Below are positions 1-8,800 of a stretch of DNA of 64,000 bases, one piece after another; within the stretch, counting starts at the first letter, position 1; the number at the start of each line of letters is the position of its first letter. The translations under genes were made by a program, and so were the position numbers. A model generated the notes under the pieces. It was not told the DNA's origin. It saw only the letters and a program-made list of their open reading frames with translations, and ran no database searches. Origin of the DNA: Bacillus sp. USDA818B3_A (GTDB lineage Bacteria > Bacillota > Bacilli > Bacillales > Cytobacillaceae); assembly GCF_009928415.1 (NCBI RefSeq), contig NZ_JAABNN010000016.1, forward strand, positions 53,037-117,036. The letters run 5' to 3'.

Positions 1-1140
1 GCTACAATGTTCTTTCCCAATCAGGTAGCAACCATCGGTTCAACTTATGGAGCCATTCCAAATGAATTGCCAAAATTTCAGTTCCCTGAATTAACGATCA
101 ATGTAGTGATTGAACTGCTTCCTGCTGCCTTGGTCATTGCTATGCTTGGTGGGATAGAATCTTTATTATCTGCATTAGTAGCAGACAACCTATCCGGCAG
201 TAAGCATAACAGTAACAAAGAGTTGATTGGACAGGGACTTGCCAATATTATAACCCCATTATTTGGAGGAATTCCTGCCACTGGAGCGATTGCACGAACG
301 GCAACGAATATTAAAAACGGGGCCTTCTCACCTGTTTCGGGTGTCATACATGGGGTAGTCGTAGTATTGGTGATAGTGATATTAGCACCATATGCCTCTG
401 CTATTCCGTTGGCCAGTATGGCTCCCATCCTTATGTTTGTCGCTTGGAATATGAGTGAGCGCAAGGAATTTGCCCATGTCTTACAATTAAAAACAATGGA
501 TTCTCTTGTGTTAGTCTCTACTTTTATACTAACCGTATTAATAGATTTAACTACAGGCGTTGGAACTGGTCTGATTTTAGCTCTCCTCGTTTTTGTCATC
601 CGAATAAGCAGTACGTTAAAAGTATCAAAAGTTTTACCGGATCCAAACGATAAACTGGTAAAACCTGAAATGGTGAAGCACGGTTCAAACTGCCCGCAAA
701 TAAATATTTACACAGTGGAAGGTCCATTATTCTTTGGCACCACCGAGCAGTTTGAGGAGGAAATGGATGAAATTCTGCGTTTAGAACCAAGAGTGCTTCT
801 GTTAAGGATGAGTAAAGTTTCCATCGTGGATTCCTCCGGGGAGGCGCTACTAGTGAATCTTGTGAAAAAATCCAAAGAAAATCATCAGCAAGTAATATTT
901 TCTGGTATTCAGCCACAGTTGGAAGATTTATTTAAGAAAACAAGTTTTTATCAATTGGCAGGTGAGGAAAATTTCTTTGCCCATACAGGTGCTGCTATCA
1001 ATCATGCTCTCTCAAAACTGGATGTAAAGCAATGTAAAGGATGTAAGCATTTTTCTTTTGCAGAGTGTTCAACCCTCTCAAAAGAAGAATCAAATCCTAA
1101 AGTGAAAAGAAAAACCAAACGTGATCTAGGGTTAATTTAA
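1..1140 (+). CDS. SulP-family anion permease, C-terminal part (gene enters from the left edge)
   Basis: The reading frame is open to the first base, so the start lies outside the window. The visible 379 residues hold the last membrane segments of a SulP (SLC26-like) transporter, with a transport-core stretch around GGIPATGAIARTATN and hydrophobic helices. A cytoplasmic STAS domain follows from about residue 230 (VEGPLFFGT through VDSSGEALL). SulP proteins move sulfate, bicarbonate or other anions across the cytoplasmic membrane. The substrate cannot be read from sequence. The tail is Cys-rich (CKGCKHFSFAEC), which is unusual and could bind metal, but this is only a guess. A hairpin terminator follows, so the gene ends its transcript. 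Confidence 0.9.
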   Translation, partial: ATMFFPNQVATIGSTYGAIPNELPKFQFPELTINVVIELLPAALVIAMLGGIESLLSALVADNLSGSKHNSNKELIGQGLANIITPLFGGIPATGAIARTATNIKNGAFSPVSGVIHGVVVVLVIVILAPYASAIPLASMAPILMFVAWNMSERKEFAHVLQLKTMDSLVLVSTFILTVLIDLTTGVGTGLILALLVFVIRISSTLKVSKVLPDPNDKLVKPEMVKHGSNCPQINIYTVEGPLFFGTTEQFEEEMDEILRLEPRVLLLRMSKVSIVDSSGEALLVNLVKKSKENHQQVIFSGIQPQLEDLFKKTSFYQLAGEENFFAHTGAAINHALSKLDVKQCKGCKHFSFAECSTLSKEESNPKVKRKTKRDLGLI

Positions 1141-1186
1141 GTCGAATATCTTTCGATACAGATAAAGTAACCATGGTTAAAAACTA

Positions 1187-1233
1187 GAGCGCAAAATACT
1201 ACCTTTATAGGATTATTTTGCGCTCTTTTATAG
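1187..1233 (+). terminator. Intrinsic terminator of the SulP gene
   Basis: A perfect 12-bp stem GAGCGCAAAATA / TATTTTGCGCTC with a 15-nt loop is followed by TTTTAT. The rest of the space up to 1444 shows no gene; 1290-1380 is locally richer in GC but was not recognised. Confidence 0.85.
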
Positions 1234-1444
1234 TTTATTAATATTTCATCAAGGGAAAGCGGTAGCTATAACGAATATGTTTCAATTAATCTCCCTTTTT
1301 CTAGATCTCTCTTGAGCGGCGCTCACGATATCAATCGGACGCCAGCTGGTGCAGCCTAAATACTAGTTACCAAGACTCATGACTGTTCCTTATTTTATTC
1401 GTATGATTTAAATTAATGAGAATAAAAATAACGGAGGAACGGTA

Positions 1445-2314
1445 ATGGAATACAGCTATGAGTTAATCAAACTCCATGAAGAATTGCCTATTAAAATGAT
1501 CATACATACGTCAGATCATCAGACATTTATCCCAAGGCATTGGCATGAGAGTGTTGAAATTTCCTATGTTCTTTCAGGGAAGATCGACAATATCTATATT
1601 GATGGGAAGGAGTATGAATCAAGCGAAGGAGATATTGTTGTTATCAACTCCAATGCCATCCATTCCTTTTCGGTCAACCGGGGACAGAACAGAAAGGCTA
1701 TCTCGCTCTTTATTCCCATCGAATTTATTAAGGCCGTTTATCCTGATATGGACCAGGTGGAGTTTGACTGTATTTCAATTAATAGGCAAAACAGTTCGGA
1801 AAATAAAGAGTTTACTATGCTGCGAGAGAATTTGAATGCTCTCATTAATGCCTATCTTGACTCTGAAAACAACCCTTTAGCTTCAATAAAAGTAACAAGC
1901 TTAACCTATGAGCTAATCTATCTCCTGTTAAAGCATTTTAAAATACATAAAAAGAGCAGCAGCAGGATCACAACCCGTAAATATCTCGAACGGCTGACCA
2001 TGATTACAAATTTTATCAAAGAAAACTATCAGCAAAATTTATCCCTGGATCTGCTATCAAATCAATTTAATTTATCACCAGAGTATCTGTCGCGCTTTTT
2101 TATGAAGCATACGGGGATGACGCTACTGAACTACATAAATGCAATCCGTCTGGAAAAATCGTTTCCTGAATTGATGAATACCGATCATCCAATCATGCAG
2201 ATTGCCTTAAACCATGGGTTTCCGAGTGAAAAGTCGTATAATCGAGTCTTCAAGAGCATCTATCAGTTTACGCCCTCTCAATATCGAAAAGAACAAAAAT
2301 ACAACCGAAATTGA
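1445..2314 (+). CDS. AraC-family transcriptional regulator with N-terminal cupin domain
   Basis: The 289-residue protein has an AraC-type sugar-sensing cupin in its first half (HWHESVEISYVLSG, then GDIVVINSNAIHSF). It ends in two helix-turn-helix motifs (LSLDLLSNQFNLSPEYLSRFF, and the signature ending YQFTPSQYRK). The start has GGAGG at 1433-1437. Such regulators usually activate adjacent carbohydrate genes when the ligand binds. The secreted esterase gene lies 160 bp downstream on the same strand and is the natural target (inference). The ligand is unknown. Confidence 0.88.
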   Translation: MEYSYELIKLHEELPIKMIIHTSDHQTFIPRHWHESVEISYVLSGKIDNIYIDGKEYESSEGDIVVINSNAIHSFSVNRGQNRKAISLFIPIEFIKAVYPDMDQVEFDCISINRQNSSENKEFTMLRENLNALINAYLDSENNPLASIKVTSLTYELIYLLLKHFKIHKKSSSRITTRKYLERLTMITNFIKENYQQNLSLDLLSNQFNLSPEYLSRFFMKHTGMTLLNYINAIRLEKSFPELMNTDHPIMQIALNHGFPSEKSYNRVFKSIYQFTPSQYRKEQKYNRN

Positions 2315-2419
2315 AAGCACTTGAATTCTTGCGATCTTGATTTTTTTAATGGTCAAGATTTGACCATAAATAGGCTAACAATCGACGGGATTTGAGCGAA
2401 GGCATTCTTTTAAAATAGA

Positions 2420-2433
2420 TGTAAGTGCTTTCG
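2420..2433 (+). promoter_or_regulatory. cre-like site (CcpA) ahead of the esterase
   Basis: TGTAAGTGCTTTCG differs at two positions from the cre consensus TGWNANCGNTNWCA and lies 41 bp before the esterase start. A weaker relative, TGAAAGCACTTGAA, lies near 2311-2324. Confidence 0.5.
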
Positions 2434-2474
2434 TGAAAAGCATGCAATCTATAAACATCAGGAGGTAAGGAAAC

Positions 2475-3803
2475 ATGTTAAAGGGATTCAAGAAACACGC
2501 GAAAATAGCATTGCTATGTACTTTAGCGGCGGGTACCACCCTTTCGTTCAGTGCAGGAGTGCAAGCCAAGGAGGTCAAAACTCAGCCAGCATCCTATCAG
2601 ACGGTTACTGAAATAGAAGACTGGGGACCAGCCATTACGAAGGTGATTGTCGATTTAGGGAGACCAGTACCTGTAAATTCTGTAACTACTGATACATTCA
2701 ATGTTCATGTGCAAAGAAGTGACAGCAGGCAGGCCAATCCTTTTTTGGGGGAAGGAAATCGTAAAGTCATCAAAGCTTATGTAGCGGACAAACAAGGGAA
2801 CCCTGCGGTGAAAACCGGAAAATATGCCGTGCTGGAAATGGAAATTGGCCCGGCTGATACCTTGGGGTCACCAATGAACTTCGATTTGGGTACATTTTTA
2901 AATGACTGGGTTGACAGTGATTATACGATTACCCAGCAAAAAGACATTCTTACACCAGCAGGAAAGATTTCGGGATTGGTTGCTGACACTTTTACTGGCG
3001 GAGTAAGAGAACTGGTAGATGATTTCGGAACCGGAAAAGAAACCTACGATGATGTGACGTTAACCTATGCAGATTATACACCGGCAAAGGACAATCATAA
3101 GAATCCGTTAATCATTTGGCTTCACGGCATGGGTGAAGGCGGTACAAATCCGACGGTTCCGATTTCCGGTAATAAGGCAGCTAACTTTGCGTCCGAAGAA
3201 ATTCAATCCTATTTTGACGGAGCGTATGTGCTGGCTCCGCAGACTCCGACCCTCTGGATGGACGGATTCACCGGATTCGGCGACGGAACGTCAAAATATG
3301 AAGATGCGCTCATGTCACTGATAAAAGACTATGTGAAAAACAATAAAGACATTGACCCTAATCGGATTCTTATTGGTGGAGATTCAAATGGGGGCTATAT
3401 GACGATGTTGATGATCCGTGATAATCCGGAGTACTTTGCGGCCGCATTCCCGACTTGCGAGGCGTTAAAGGATTCTCTTATTACGGACGAACAAATTCAG
3501 AGTATGAAGGACCTTCCCATCTGGTTTGTTGCAGCTAAAACAGATACAACAGTGCCTGTTAATAAGTATGTTGTTCCAACCTACAGCCGACTGATTGAGG
3601 CTGGAGCGAAAGATGTCCATATGTCCCTGTTCGATAAAGTGGTCGATACTACAGGGCTATACAAAAAAGCAGACGGTACACCATATGAATATGATGGACA
3701 CTGGTCCTGGATCTATGTGTACAATAATGAGGTCTCAAAGAGTATTGATGGTAAAACCACCACGCTGATGGAATGGCTGGCGGGTCAATCATTGGATAAG
3801 TAA
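2475..3803 (+). CDS. Secreted EstA-like esterase (Ig-like domain plus alpha/beta hydrolase)
   Basis: The 442-residue protein starts with a Sec signal peptide (about residues 1-32, cleavage near VQAKE). An Ig-like N-terminal domain of the kind found in Thermotoga EstA follows (about 45-165; WGPAITKVIVDLGRPVPV). The C-terminal half is an alpha/beta hydrolase. The likely triad is Ser304 in GGDSNGG, Asp357 in AAKTDTTVP and His409 in YDGHWSW; HGMGEGG near residue 218 fits the oxyanion region. The gene has a clear AGGAGG site. Next to pectin genes it may remove acyl or feruloyl groups from plant polysaccharides, but the substrate is inferred only. Part of this gene recurs as an inverted fragment at 23846-23992. 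Confidence 0.85.
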   Translation: MLKGFKKHAKIALLCTLAAGTTLSFSAGVQAKEVKTQPASYQTVTEIEDWGPAITKVIVDLGRPVPVNSVTTDTFNVHVQRSDSRQANPFLGEGNRKVIKAYVADKQGNPAVKTGKYAVLEMEIGPADTLGSPMNFDLGTFLNDWVDSDYTITQQKDILTPAGKISGLVADTFTGGVRELVDDFGTGKETYDDVTLTYADYTPAKDNHKNPLIIWLHGMGEGGTNPTVPISGNKAANFASEEIQSYFDGAYVLAPQTPTLWMDGFTGFGDGTSKYEDALMSLIKDYVKNNKDIDPNRILIGGDSNGGYMTMLMIRDNPEYFAAAFPTCEALKDSLITDEQIQSMKDLPIWFVAAKTDTTVPVNKYVVPTYSRLIEAGAKDVHMSLFDKVVDTTGLYKKADGTPYEYDGHWSWIYVYNNEVSKSIDGKTTTLMEWLAGQSLDK

Positions 3804-3810
3804 GATATTT

Positions 3811-3846
3811 AATGCCCTAGCTTATAATGCCGGGGCATTTTTAATT
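3811..3846 (+). terminator. Terminator after the esterase gene
   Basis: AATGCCC pairs with GGGGCATT around a 14-nt loop and is followed by TTTTAATTTTT. Confidence 0.75.
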
Positions 3847-3870
3847 TTTATCCGTATTCATTATTCACCG

Positions 3871-3888
3871 TGTAATTAATTAATTACA
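3871..3888. promoter_or_regulatory. Upstream palindromic operator (TGTAAT-type)
   Basis: TGTAATTAATTAATTACA is a perfect 18-bp palindrome. With one mismatched pair it extends to 26 bp (ACCG...TGGT). It shares the TGTAAT/ATTACA half-sites with the site at 3958-3976, so one dimeric repressor, for example of the MarR or HxlR type, may bind both (inference). Confidence 0.55.
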
Positions 3889-3940
3889 TGGTAAATAAAT
3901 TCGAAAAATAAGGGAAAATAACTTGGATGCTTCTAGTGTA

Positions 3941-3976
3941 TTGACAAAATCCAAACATGTAATTAAAATGATTACA
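3941..3976 (+). promoter_or_regulatory. Promoter with overlapping operator for the NAD(P)-binding/quinone reductase genes
   Basis: TTGACA at 3941-3946 and TAAAAT at 3964-3969 are 17 bp apart, a good sigma-A promoter. The inverted repeat TGTAAT-N7-ATTACA at 3958-3976 covers the -10 box, the position expected for a repressor site. Confidence 0.7.
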
Positions 3977-4018
3977 GGTAATCGAAATTGTTACATCAAA
4001 AAGAAATGAGGACTATAA

Positions 4019-4657
4019 ATGAATATTGGTATTATCGGCGCCACTGGTAAGGCAGGAAAGCTTATCTTAAAAGAAGCTGTAGAAAGAGCTCATGACGTTA
4101 CTGCGATTGTAAGAGATGCATCAAAGGTGCAAAATGAACATGTTGCCGTTCTCGAAAAGAACATTTTTGACTTAAAATCCGAGGATATAAAAAATTTTGA
4201 TGTAGTAGTAAATGCATTTAATGCACGAGGACATGAACATCAACATGTAGAGGCTGGCAAAGTATTAATTTCAGCTCTTAAAGGTGCTCCACAGACAAGG
4301 TTAGTCGTTGTTGGAGGTGCAGGAAGTTTATTTGTAGATGAAGCAAAAACAGTGAGACTACTAGAAACTCCAGATTTTCCTGAAGCCTACTTGCCGACTG
4401 CATCTAACATGATGAAAAACCTTAAGGAGCTACAAGACACAGAAGGTATTCAATGGACTTATATTAGTCCAGCAGCATTCTTTAATCCAGAAGGTAAACG
4501 AACAGGTTCTTACCGAAAGGGGAAAGACCAATTAATCCTTAATTCAAAAGGTGAGAGCTATATCAGTTATTCCGATTACGCTATCGCTGTTTTAGATGAA
4601 ATCGAAAATCCTCAACATAATAATGAACGTTTTTCTGTCGTTGGCGAAGCAGAATAA
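4019..4657 (+). CDS. NAD(P)-binding oxidoreductase (NmrA-like, atypical SDR)
   Basis: The 212-residue protein opens with the dinucleotide-binding loop GATGKAGK after a beta strand (MNIGIIGATGKAG). VVVGGAGSLFVD follows in mid-protein. This pattern is typical of the short NAD(P)H-binding proteins annotated as NAD(P)-dependent oxidoreductases. No Tyr-x3-Lys catalytic pair of classical SDRs is evident. It lies ahead of a quinone reductase-like flavoprotein and behind an operator-controlled promoter. This setting is common for HxlR/MarR-regulated electrophile or quinone stress genes (inference). A second, distant member is at 28528-29148. Confidence 0.82.
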   Translation: MNIGIIGATGKAGKLILKEAVERAHDVTAIVRDASKVQNEHVAVLEKNIFDLKSEDIKNFDVVVNAFNARGHEHQHVEAGKVLISALKGAPQTRLVVVGGAGSLFVDEAKTVRLLETPDFPEAYLPTASNMMKNLKELQDTEGIQWTYISPAAFFNPEGKRTGSYRKGKDQLILNSKGESYISYSDYAIAVLDEIENPQHNNERFSVVGEAE

Positions 4658-4760
4658 TTTAAAAGGATCGTACCTATAAAGTATTCGAATAGCTTTATAA
4701 AAGCGTTGTACACTATTAAAAGTTGAAATAATTAAAACTAATCTATGGAGGTAGTTCTAA

Positions 4761-5363
4761 ATGAAACATCTTATTATATATGCACACTCACACCCAGAAA
4801 GTCTAAATCACGCTATTTTGGAAACAACAGTAAATGCATTGAAGAATAATGGTCACGAAGTCGTTGTGCGTGATTTGTATGCACTTAATTTTCAACCCGT
4901 ACTTAAACCAGAAGATACGTCGGCAATGAAAGCTGGAGAGACTCCTAAAGATATTAAAACGGAACAAGAACATATCACTCAAGCAGATGTCATTACCTTT
5001 ATATATCCAATTTGGTGGGCTGGATTACCGGCTATCCTTAAAGGATATGTTGACCGAGTTTTTTCATATGGCTTCGCTTATGCATATGGTGAAGAAGGTA
5101 TCATAAGGATGTTGTCAGGGAAGAAAGGTCTTATCATAAATACACATGGCAATCCGAAAGATTATTATGATGAGATCGGAATGACAACTGGTTTGAAGAT
5201 CACATCCGATACTGGAATTTTTGAATTTGTTGGGATTGAACCGGTAGACCATATATTATTTGGAAGTGTCGGTTCACTCGACGAAGAAGCATATAAAGGT
5301 ATGTTAAAGGAAGTTGAAGACAAGATTCATTCTTTATTCTCGCAGCAAGCTATTACTAAATAA
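4761..5363 (+). CDS. Flavodoxin-fold NAD(P)H:quinone oxidoreductase (YwrO/KefF-like)
   Basis: The 200-residue protein starts MKHLIIYAHSHPESLNHAI, the FMN/FAD-binding start of the NQO1/MdaB/YwrO family. It has the conserved YPIWWAGLPAILKGYVDRVFSYGFAY stretch that shapes the flavin and quinone site. Enzymes of this family carry two-electron reduction of quinones in the cytoplasm and protect against redox cycling. A GGAGG site lies at the start. The gene follows the NAD(P)-binding protein by about 100 bp, so the two are probably co-regulated from the 3941 promoter. A terminator ends the unit. Confidence 0.87.
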   Translation: MKHLIIYAHSHPESLNHAILETTVNALKNNGHEVVVRDLYALNFQPVLKPEDTSAMKAGETPKDIKTEQEHITQADVITFIYPIWWAGLPAILKGYVDRVFSYGFAYAYGEEGIIRMLSGKKGLIINTHGNPKDYYDEIGMTTGLKITSDTGIFEFVGIEPVDHILFGSVGSLDEEAYKGMLKEVEDKIHSLFSQQAITK

Positions 5364-5370
5364 TTACTTG

Positions 5371-5404
5371 AGGCTCCCTACCTAATTAGGGGGCCTGTTT
5401 AATT
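5371..5404 (+). terminator. Terminator after the quinone reductase gene
   Basis: AGGCTCCCT pairs with AGGGGGCCT (one mismatch) around a short loop and is followed by GTTTAATTT. Confidence 0.75.
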
Positions 5405-5429
5405 TCTATAAGTAACATATTAGATAACT

Positions 5430-5851
5430 TGCTTATTTATGAGCAACTCATGTTTGGAATATATTTGTCATTGGCGTTGCTGGTAAAAATGAAGCCTCAC
5501 CAAGTATTAATACCAAGGATATCGTATCATATGACCGACAAGTTAAGAAGGATGCATTCTATTTCTATAAAACTCAATGGAATAGAGATGACCAATTTGT
5601 ATATATAACAAGCAGAAGATTACCGATAGAACAGAAAGTACTACACTGATAAAGGTATATTCAAACCTAAAGGAAGTTACATTAACGGTAAATGGAAAGG
5701 ATTACTGTAAGGGGAGAATCCAGCAGCCAGGTGGATTTGTTTGGGGTGGTGTCATCTAAATGAAAGTGGTAATGTAATAATTGCCTCAGCTAAAAAGGTC
5801 GATGGAACAAATGTCGCTGATTCTGTTACAACTTGGAAGGTTGTTAAATAA
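5430..5851 (+). pseudogene. Decayed copy of the GH2 beta-galactosidase C-terminus
   Basis: This stretch aligns along its length with the last ~425 bp of the intact GH2 gene (19976-20401). It begins near GAGCAACTCATGTTTGGAAT and reaches the identical stop and the following ATCTTCTAGGAA. Several small deletions and a frameshift break the frame (for example the shortened AGAAGATTACCGATAG region near 5611). Similarity resumes after the stop (5873-5901 with 20475-20505), but the terminator hairpin of the intact copy is missing. There is no start or upstream half. This is a truncated duplicate rather than a gene. Confidence 0.9.
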
Positions 5852-5951
5852 TCTTCTAGGAATTAATTAAGATAAAAAGAATATGAAGGTACAAACTGCC
5901 AGCGATAGAATAAAAGTAAATATATAATAGTAGATAAATTAATAATGAAAA

Positions 5952-6001
5952 CTCTCCAATAAGTAGCTAAAATTATAAAAAAATCTGTACGTATTGGAGA
6001 G
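5952..6001 (-). terminator. Stem-loop beyond the 3' end of the GH28 gene
   Basis: CTCTCCAATA and TATTGGAGAG form a perfect 10-bp stem around 30 nt. Read on the minus strand it is followed by TTTTCATTATT, so it could end the GH28 transcript. The loop is long, so this is tentative. Confidence 0.45.
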
Positions 6002-6074
6002 ATATCAAAGAGACAGGGAGTCATCCTAAACATAAACTAGGAAGAGCAACCCAGTGACTTGTTCCATTAAAAGA

Positions 6075-7871
6075 TTATTTATTAGAAGGATTAATAATTT
6101 GAAGATTTTCATATATGCTGCCAGGCTGGAACATATCCCCGTCGTTTATGTTTACGTTTTCTAGCGTAATATTCTTTACATATTGGAAATACAAAGCTTT
6201 ATCAGCATGCACTGTAACGTTTTTCATGACTAAACCATCAACAGGGCTTTCTTCTAATCCTTGGAAGAAGGATGCTTCTTTGGCACCGTCACAGGTGATA
6301 TTTTCAATCGTAATATTTTTAATTGAAGGTGTTGTTTCATCAATGATTCCAGTGTATGGAAGCGGAACTCCATTAGATGTATAGTTAGAGTTAATATTAA
6401 ATGCATCGCCTTCAATATTCTTCATGATGATATTGTCAAATGTAAGATTTTCAATAGTACCACCACGTCCGCGAAGGGTTTTCATCCGAATACCGATGTC
6501 AGTTCCGTCAAAGATGTCGTCTCTAGCGACAACGTTTCGAACGTCACCGGACATTTCACTGCCGATGGTTACACCGCCATGTCCATGTTTCATAATATTG
6601 TTTCTGATTTCAATGTTTTGGCTTGGTCTTCCAATTTGACGACCTTCCGCATCTTTACCGGATTTAATTGCGATTGCATCATCGCCAACATTAAATGTCG
6701 AACCAAAGATCTTTAACCCATCAACAGAATCTGGATCGACACCATCTGTGTTTGGTGCATCAACTGGGACAGCTGGGTTTTCAACATATACACTATCTAT
6801 AACCACATTATTGCTGTATAAAGGCTGGATGGTCCAAGATGGTGAATTCGTAATTTTTAGTCCTTGAAGAAGTACATTTTCGGAATCCTTAAATTGAACC
6901 AATCTTGGTCGGGCAGTTTGAGTTGCTGGATTGGTAGCTTTTGGATTATCCCACCATAATCCCATATTAAAGTATACCGTTGTTTTAGCATCTGTGTTCG
7001 GGTCATATTTTCCATTGTTATAGTCATATGTTCCAGCAAGGTTTACTTTTTTATAAGGATAACCGAATTCATCGACTCCGTTCGAAGGCATTGCTTTAAT
7101 TGGGCCTGCATTTCCATCGACTGTTCCTTCACCGATGACTTTAAGATTTTTAGCACCTTGGGAGGCAATCAAGCTTTGATAAGAGTGGAATGTAGTACCT
7201 TCCCAACGGTCTTCAATAACGGGATAGTCAGAAACGTCACGACTTCCAAGGAGGGTTGCATCCTTTTGAATCTCAAATGTCATATTGCTTTTTAAATTTA
7301 GAGGAGCAGAATAATATGTACCTGCTGGAAGAACGACAAGGCTGTTTGGACTTGGACTAGCAGAAGCGGCATCAATGGCCGCTTGAATGGCCGCTGTATC
7401 TTTTGTAACACCGTCAGCTTTTGCTCCAAAATCTTTAACATTGAATACTTTACCTAATACATCAGTTCTCACATTAACATGCGCGCTTTTGTTGGAATGA
7501 TTACCTGCAGCATCTCTCGCCACAACTTTAAAACTATACATGGTATTTGGTTTTAAGTCCTTTACAATAAAGTTGGTCATGGCGATACCATATTCATTTG
7601 GTATTGAGCTTCCAACTAACTTACCATCTGCATAGATATCATAGGCTGATATGCCAGTGTTATCAGTGGATCTATCCCAGATAAGGCTTACAGATTTATA
7701 TGTTGTTGCATAGGCATTCAGATTAATAGGAGCTGTTGGTGCCTCTTTGTCAACCGAGATTTGTTGTGCAGAAGCTTGTGTAGCGAATGTGGTTCCATAT
7801 GGGAAAAACGTAGAGCAACCTAGAGCAAGACATAGTGCTACAGTTGAATAAGCTTTTTTCTTTAATTTCAT
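6075..7871 (-). CDS. Secreted polygalacturonase-type glycoside hydrolase family 28 with FN3 domain
   Basis: The 598-residue protein has a signal peptide (about 1-36) and a fibronectin type III domain (about 45-138; APINLNAYATTYKSVSLIWD). A GH28 right-handed beta-helix follows. The four GH28 motifs are visible: NTDGVDPDS (374-382), GDD (396-398), GHGG (430-433) and RMK (462-464, in place of the usual RIK). The acids of the NTD and DD motifs provide acid/base catalysis in inverting hydrolysis of homogalacturonan. Length and FN3 domain fit an exo-poly-galacturonosidase-like enzyme acting outside the cell. AGGAGG-like spacing (TTGGAGGGTG) precedes the ATG. A perfect cre box is in the promoter region. 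It faces away from the TRAP operon that probably imports the products. Confidence 0.92.
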   Translation of the reverse strand: MKLKKKAYSTVALCLALGCSTFFPYGTTFATQASAQQISVDKEAPTAPINLNAYATTYKSVSLIWDRSTDNTGISAYDIYADGKLVGSSIPNEYGIAMTNFIVKDLKPNTMYSFKVVARDAAGNHSNKSAHVNVRTDVLGKVFNVKDFGAKADGVTKDTAAIQAAIDAASASPSPNSLVVLPAGTYYSAPLNLKSNMTFEIQKDATLLGSRDVSDYPVIEDRWEGTTFHSYQSLIASQGAKNLKVIGEGTVDGNAGPIKAMPSNGVDEFGYPYKKVNLAGTYDYNNGKYDPNTDAKTTVYFNMGLWWDNPKATNPATQTARPRLVQFKDSENVLLQGLKITNSPSWTIQPLYSNNVVIDSVYVENPAVPVDAPNTDGVDPDSVDGLKIFGSTFNVGDDAIAIKSGKDAEGRQIGRPSQNIEIRNNIMKHGHGGVTIGSEMSGDVRNVVARDDIFDGTDIGIRMKTLRGRGGTIENLTFDNIIMKNIEGDAFNINSNYTSNGVPLPYTGIIDETTPSIKNITIENITCDGAKEASFFQGLEESPVDGLVMKNVTVHADKALYFQYVKNITLENVNINDGDMFQPGSIYENLQIINPSNK

Positions 7872-7998
7872 AATACACCCTCCAAATTTTGATTTACTTA
7901 ATTTAAGTCAATATCAGAGTAAGATATTTCTCATAGTTTCTTCCTTTTCCCACACCGTCCTTTCAAAATGTTAACGTGTGCATTTTGAAAAATAATAT

Positions 7999-8012
7999 TG
8001 TAAACGTTAACA
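7999..8012 (-). promoter_or_regulatory. Perfect cre box (CcpA) upstream of the GH28 gene
   Basis: TGTAAACGTTAACA matches the cre consensus at every fixed position, 128 bp before the GH28 start. A degenerate relative, TGTTAACGTGTGCA, lies at 7969-7982. The rest of the 7872-8322 divergent spacer is AT-rich with no gene seen. Confidence 0.8.
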
Positions 8013-8322
8013 TTTTTTATTCCTTCACATTCTACTAACTTTTTATTCTATTTTCAACATTTTTCTGAATAATACAATAAAATATGCAAATTTACCTACT
8101 CATGCATTTATAGTCAAAACCAGCTGAAAAATGTTTCCACAAATTTAGGGCGGAAAGGTTTAGTTGGCGAGGGCTATACCCCACAAGTTCTTGCGTTTTA
8201 CCCTTGTTAGATAGTTATTATTAAGAACATACTAAATATAATCAACCACAAAAAAATGTCTAAGTGTACCCACAATAAAAAATAAAGCATTGTAAGACAT
8301 TAACAAAAAAGGAGAAATTAAA

Positions 8323-8616
8323 ATGGTTCACTTACTCTATTATGCTACACCATTCCTAACAGCATTTATCTTATTTGGCGGCTTTTTTCGATATAAAAAA
8401 CCCACCATTTTGAAAAATAAATCCAAATATTATCACGCTTTAGCGGAATTGGAAAAAGACCCTAAAAATGAGGAATTAAGATTAATAGCCAGAGAATTTG
8501 GCCGCAAATTTTATGGATCAGCAAGAATCACAGGTATTGCGACAACTTTTGATGTGGCACTCATCAATTGCGAAATTATCGCATCATGCGAAACCGATGA
8601 TAAAGATGCAAAGTAA
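8323..8616 (+). CDS. Small hypothetical membrane-anchored protein
   Basis: This 97-residue protein is not recognised. It has one N-terminal hydrophobic segment (residues 3-23, LLYYATPFLTAFILFGGFF) followed by a basic, helical cytoplasmic-type region and an acidic tail. AAGGAGAA is well spaced before the ATG, which supports expression. It lies alone between the GH28 gene and the TRAP operon. No function is assigned. Confidence 0.6.
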   Translation: MVHLLYYATPFLTAFILFGGFFRYKKPTILKNKSKYYHALAELEKDPKNEELRLIAREFGRKFYGSARITGIATTFDVALINCEIIASCETDDKDAK

Positions 8617-8724
8617 AATCTGATAATCCACGTTTTTTAAAATTATGAAGATTTTTGGTGATTTAATAGACCAACCTAAAAAAATCATAAAAAAATCTAA
8701 AATTAGCATGGTTTTCTATAGGGA

Positions 8725-8760
8725 TGAAAGCATTTACAATTAAAAAAGAAAGCACTTACA
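8725..8760 (+). promoter_or_regulatory. Two cre-like boxes in tandem upstream of the TRAP operon
   Basis: TGAAAGCATTTACA (8725-8738, one mismatch to the cre consensus) and AGAAAGCACTTACA (8747-8760, two mismatches) are spaced 22 bp apart, about two DNA turns. They sit 40-75 bp before the first TRAP gene. This points to CcpA control of sugar-acid uptake. Confidence 0.65.
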
Positions 8761-8800
8761 TGATTAAAAGGACTTAAAAAAATCAAAAAAGGAGGAGGAA

